From Anditalea sp035461405 (GTDB taxonomy: Bacteria > Bacteroidota > Bacteroidia > Cytophagales > Cyclobacteriaceae): a DNA stretch of 8,739 bases. Where the stretch lies: NCBI GenBank assembly GCA_035461405.1, contig DATHVH010000334.1, positions 1 through 8,739 on the forward strand, read 5' to 3'. The position numbers were made by a program, and so were the translations under genes. The notes under the pieces are model-generated. The model made no database searches. It was given only the letters and a program-made list of their open reading frames with translations, and was not told where the DNA came from. Positions within the stretch are counted from its first letter, which is position 1, and each line of letters starts with the position of its first letter. Shown here piece after piece: positions 6,365-8,739 of the stretch.

Positions 6365-6925
6365 ATGAAAACTCAGGAAATAAACATTAACGGTTTTGAC
6401 TTAGCGGCTATTAGCGGGACAGTAGAAGCGATCCAAAATAATCCCGCCATAGCTGATTTTAAATGGCGAGCTAATAATACATGGATTACCGGAGGCCGCA
6501 ATCGGTCATACATCAAGGATTTTTACGGAGGCTGTACAGAGGATGAATCAAGAGAGAAAGCATTCATATATGAAAACAGCGAACCGCCCATCCTTTTGGG
6601 TGCTAATGAAAGCGCTAATCCTGTTGAATTTCTATTACATGGGCTGGCAGGTTGCCTTACCACCACCATGGCTTTGCATGCAGCAGCCAAAGGCATCTCC
6701 ATTGAAAGAATTTCCTCCACCCTAGAGGGAGATTGGGACGCTCATGGATTTCTAGGTCTGGATGACCAAGTTCGAAATGGATTTAAGCAGATCAAAGTAA
6801 AATTCGATATTGAAGGAGACCTGACTGAAGATCAAAAAGATGAATTGATATCCCTTGCCTGTGGCTACTCACCAGTATATGATATGGTGTCCAATGGGGT
6901 GCCTGTAATGGTAGCTAGGAAATAA
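6365..6925 (+). CDS. Cytoplasmic OsmC-family protein, paralogue of the upstream exported one
   Basis: This encodes 186 residues with no signal peptide; it begins MKTQEININGFDLAAISGTV and aligns with residue 56 onward of the preceding protein. Key segments are EPPILLG (73-79), HGLAGCLTTT (92-101) and LACGYSPVYD (164-173). Cysteines are C57, C97 and C166. C97 and C166 fall where the two catalytic cysteines of OsmC/Ohr peroxiredoxin-like enzymes are expected, so a two-cysteine peroxide-reducing mechanism is possible here but not in its neighbour. The 58-bp gap from the upstream gene has no terminator or promoter that I recognise, so the two are probably co-transcribed from the sigma54 promoter. 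A strong terminator follows at 7061. The peroxide substrate is unknown. Confidence 0.
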   Translation: MKTQEININGFDLAAISGTVEAIQNNPAIADFKWRANNTWITGGRNRSYIKDFYGGCTEDESREKAFIYENSEPPILLGANESANPVEFLLHGLAGCLTTTMALHAAAKGISIERISSTLEGDWDAHGFLGLDDQVRNGFKQIKVKFDIEGDLTEDQKDELISLACGYSPVYDMVSNGVPVMVARK

Positions 6926-7060
6926 GTACCATGCAAAAGTCTGATAAATTATAAACCATTTATCGAGACGTTGTGGTGGACATAACTACCGGGCAAAAGA
7001 GTTGACCCTTGTTTATTGTGAATTATTCTCAGCTTGAGACTCCAATATTATTAATGCTAA

Positions 7061-7090
7061 AAAACCCTGATATTTATAATCAGGGTTTTA
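7061..7090. terminator. Bidirectional rho-independent terminator
   Basis: AAAACCCTGAT (7061-7071) and ATCAGGGTTTT (7079-7089) form a perfect 11-bp stem with a 7-nt loop. The A run on the left and T run on the right let it work in both directions. It lies between the convergent OsmC gene and the lipoprotein gene, and probably ends both transcripts. Confidence 0.
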
Positions 7091-7130
7091 TTAATTTAAA
7101 TCATACCTACTATAAATACTTTGGTAGAGG

Positions 7131-7901
7131 TTAGTTTGTAACATTAAAAATAAAGGTTAATTCAAAGGATAAGTCTAGTTCTGGTGCAGATCCCTTAATG
7201 ATAACAGTATTTTTTCCGAATTTCATTTTTTTGAACATCATAAAATAACCTTCGAATAGAGAAGGCTGTTGTTTACCCGTTAGACATGGAGTGACGCACT
7301 CCGTCAAAGTTGGATTAGCTGTGAAGTAGAATAAATCAGAACTAATTTTATATTCACTTAACTCTTCGATTTCTACACCATTATAAAAAACCTGAAAGGT
7401 TTCAAACAGATTAAAAATATAATTTGAGTTTTCTCTTAAAAAATCCTCAATACTTTGACCTTCCTCCGGTTCAAAGCCAAATTCCTCCGGACAACCATAA
7501 AAATTGAAGATAAATATAGGCGAAAGAAAAACAAATTGGTCTTTTGTAATGGTATATTCACGAGTAATAGTCTCTAAATCACCAAATGGAGAAACCACTT
7601 TATCACTCAAATTCAATAATTGAGAAGTAGAAAATTCTTCGCAATCCATGCTAAAAGAGGTTCTCACCAAATCGAAAGCCCAATCTTCATTACTCTTTCC
7701 AAATAACTTTGCACTTGTTGGAAACAAAACCGAATTGTTGATTCTGAGTGTGGGATCAGATTTATCAACATCAGTAACAATTCCCTGATCCTCAGCCACA
7801 ACTGAAGGTTCGCCAATTTCTTGTGTTTCGCACGAGGTAACCATTAGCATTAAAACTAGCCCATAGGCTAATCCCAATTTGAAAGAAAAGTAAGTTTTCA
7901 T
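7131..7901 (-). CDS. Putative surface or periplasmic lipoprotein of unknown function
   Basis: This encodes 256 residues. It starts MKTYFSFKLGLAYGLVLMLMVTSC with a good lipobox (VTSC, C24), so it is predicted to be lipidated. The residues after the cysteine (ETQEIGEP) are acidic, which in Bacteroidota can favour surface export, though this is not a clear export signal. The mature part is acidic and beta-rich, with few basic residues until 224-236. Cysteines at 87, 137, 202 and 206 could form disulphides; the last two make a CVTPC pair. I recognise no family. The ATG at 7901 is the only start that gives a complete signal peptide. It is a single gene, convergent with the OsmC pair and sharing its terminator. 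Confidence 0.
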   Translation of the reverse strand: MKTYFSFKLGLAYGLVLMLMVTSCETQEIGEPSVVAEDQGIVTDVDKSDPTLRINNSVLFPTSAKLFGKSNEDWAFDLVRTSFSMDCEEFSTSQLLNLSDKVVSPFGDLETITREYTITKDQFVFLSPIFIFNFYGCPEEFGFEPEEGQSIEDFLRENSNYIFNLFETFQVFYNGVEIEELSEYKISSDLFYFTANPTLTECVTPCLTGKQQPSLFEGYFMMFKKMKFGKNTVIIKGSAPELDLSFELTFIFNVTN

Positions 7902-8464
7902 GTTCCATTAATTTAAGTTTTTTACCTACTCTGTTTTAGGATTTTCGGTTTGTTCCTTAAAAGTATCTTTAGACAAAGGATTTTCCTGTATTCAGTATTG
8001 TTCTTCTTGCTATTGCGATAATAAACAGGAACAAACAGCTACATGAATTAATGAACACGATAATGGATTACTCGGTACTTTGATAATTAAAAACAACACA
8101 AAGCTTTGATTCAAAACAGGTGTATAGAAATCTTCAAGTTGGATAACCGTAGATTTCCTATACTAAAAATATAATTAATGAAATAGTTATAAAATTTATT
8201 AACAGTTTTCAAATTTACTAAATTTTTATTTAAAAAATTATGTGTAAGATATGTTAAATAGTGTGGGGTTCGTAATTATTTTTATGGAATTGCCAATCTT
8301 ACGAAAAACACAATGATTTAAATGTTGAAAGCTTCAATTAGACCGCACTGATTTCTTATCTTCATTAAACATTACCAATTCTATAAATTACTTTTTACTT
8401 ATAAAAGTATAAAAACAATTTTTTAACGATATTTGAGCTTATAATCCTTTGATTACTGGTAAGA
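7902..8464. other. AT-rich intergenic region between divergent genes
   Basis: This 563-bp stretch separates the lipoprotein gene from the membrane-protein gene at the right edge and should contain both promoters. I find no exact TAnnTTTG box on either strand; the nearest to the right-hand gene is GATATTTG at about 8429, one mismatch. The only strong structure is a bulged inverted repeat at 8122-8163. No open frame of convincing coding character was seen. Confidence 0.
8122..8163. repeat. Bulged inverted repeat (hairpin) in non-coding DNA
   Basis: GTATAGAAATCT (8122-8133) and AGATTTCCTATAC (8151-8163) pair over 12 bp with one unpaired base in the right arm, around a 17-nt loop. There is no T run after either side, so it does not look like a terminator. 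A small RNA, an untranslated-region structure or a relic of a mobile end are all possible. Confidence 0.
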
Positions 8465-8739
8465 ATGAAAACAATAATCAGAAACATAATCGCCGTACTG
8501 GCTGGCATCGTCATAGGCAGCGGAGTAAATATGCTCATCGTTACCATAAGCGGCAGTATCATTCCCCCTCCTGATGGTGCTGACGTGACTACGAGGGAGG
8601 GACTGGAAGCTGCCATCCATCTTTTTGATCCACAGCATTATATTATGCCATTTCTGGCGCATGCCATGGGGACTTTGGTAGGAGCTTTTATTGCAGCGCT
8701 CATTGCAGTGAATAACCATTTTAAATTTGCGATGGGAAT
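8465..8739 (+). CDS. Small polytopic membrane protein, 3'-truncated by window
   Basis: The frame starts at the ATG at 8465 (MKTIIRNIIAVLAGIVIGSG) and stays open to the right edge, giving 91 codons without a stop. Two hydrophobic segments are visible: about 5-31, rich in small residues (GIVIGSG), and about 59-82 (IMPFLAHAMGTLVGAFIAAL). Between them is a polar loop with PPPDGADVTTREGLEAAIHLFDPQHY. I recall similar conserved hypothetical membrane proteins in Bacteroidota with the same 'IPPP ... HLF.P.H ... PFLAHA.GTLVGA' pattern, without a known function. The coding pattern is much better on this strand than in the two overlapping minus-strand frames at 8395-8719. There is no Shine-Dalgarno sequence before the ATG. 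The remainder of the gene lies outside the window. Confidence 0.
   Translation, partial: MKTIIRNIIAVLAGIVIGSGVNMLIVTISGSIIPPPDGADVTTREGLEAAIHLFDPQHYIMPFLAHAMGTLVGAFIAALIAVNNHFKFAMG

Noticed and set aside
6523..6725. Open frames on both strands inside the second OsmC gene
   Set aside because: They are out-of-frame shadows of a well-supported OsmC coding sequence.
8506..8521. TGGCATCG...GGC stretch resembling a sigma54 promoter inside the last gene
   Set aside because: The GG to GC spacing is 11 bp rather than 10, and it lies inside coding sequence.
8395..8719. Two overlapping minus-strand open frames (73 and 88 codons)
   Set aside because: They lie opposite a plus-strand frame from 8465 that runs open off the window with a clear membrane-protein pattern; the minus-strand translations look like shadows.

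Overview
The window looks like chromosomal DNA from a low-GC member of the Bacteroidota (Cytophagales or Flavobacteriia type). The supporting signs are AT-rich intergenic DNA, almost no classical Shine-Dalgarno sequences, Bacteroidota-style -7 boxes (TAnnTTTG), short lipoproteins with LFSC and VTSC lipoboxes, and a C-terminal beta-strand ending in an aromatic residue. I see no rRNA, tRNA, CRISPR array, transposase or phage gene.

Layout, left to right. (1) The 3' part of an NADPH-dependent F420-reductase-like (NADP oxidoreductase) gene runs in from the left edge and ends at a nested hairpin that is probably a terminator. (2) A small putative lipoprotein gene (855-1157, +) follows. (3) A 319-bp AT-rich gap holds small palindromes. 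(4) A long minus-strand gene (1477-3318) encodes an Lgt-like polytopic membrane domain fused to a C-terminal beta-strand-rich, outer-membrane-like domain. (5) Divergent from it, across about 200 bp, is a GAF-PAS-AAA+-Fis sigma54 activator (3548-5443, +). (6) Right after its stop codon come three related CG-n6-CG motifs, then a sigma54 (-24/-12) promoter, then two tandem OsmC-family genes. The first OsmC protein carries a Sec signal peptide and a single cysteine; the second is cytoplasmic. (7) A bidirectional terminator separates the OsmC pair from a convergent orphan lipoprotein gene (7131-7901, -). (8) A 563-bp AT-rich gap with one bulged hairpin leads to the start of a small polytopic membrane protein gene (8465 to the right edge, +), which is cut by the window.

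The most coherent unit is regulator, upstream activating sites, sigma54 promoter and OsmC pair (3548-6925). The only sigma54 promoter I can see lies directly between the sigma54 activator and the OsmC genes, with repeated motifs at a typical enhancer distance. I infer a locally controlled, ligand-sensing stress module that makes a matched pair of OsmC proteins for two compartments. The divergent Lgt-like/barrel fusion may belong to the same envelope programme, but only its position suggests this.
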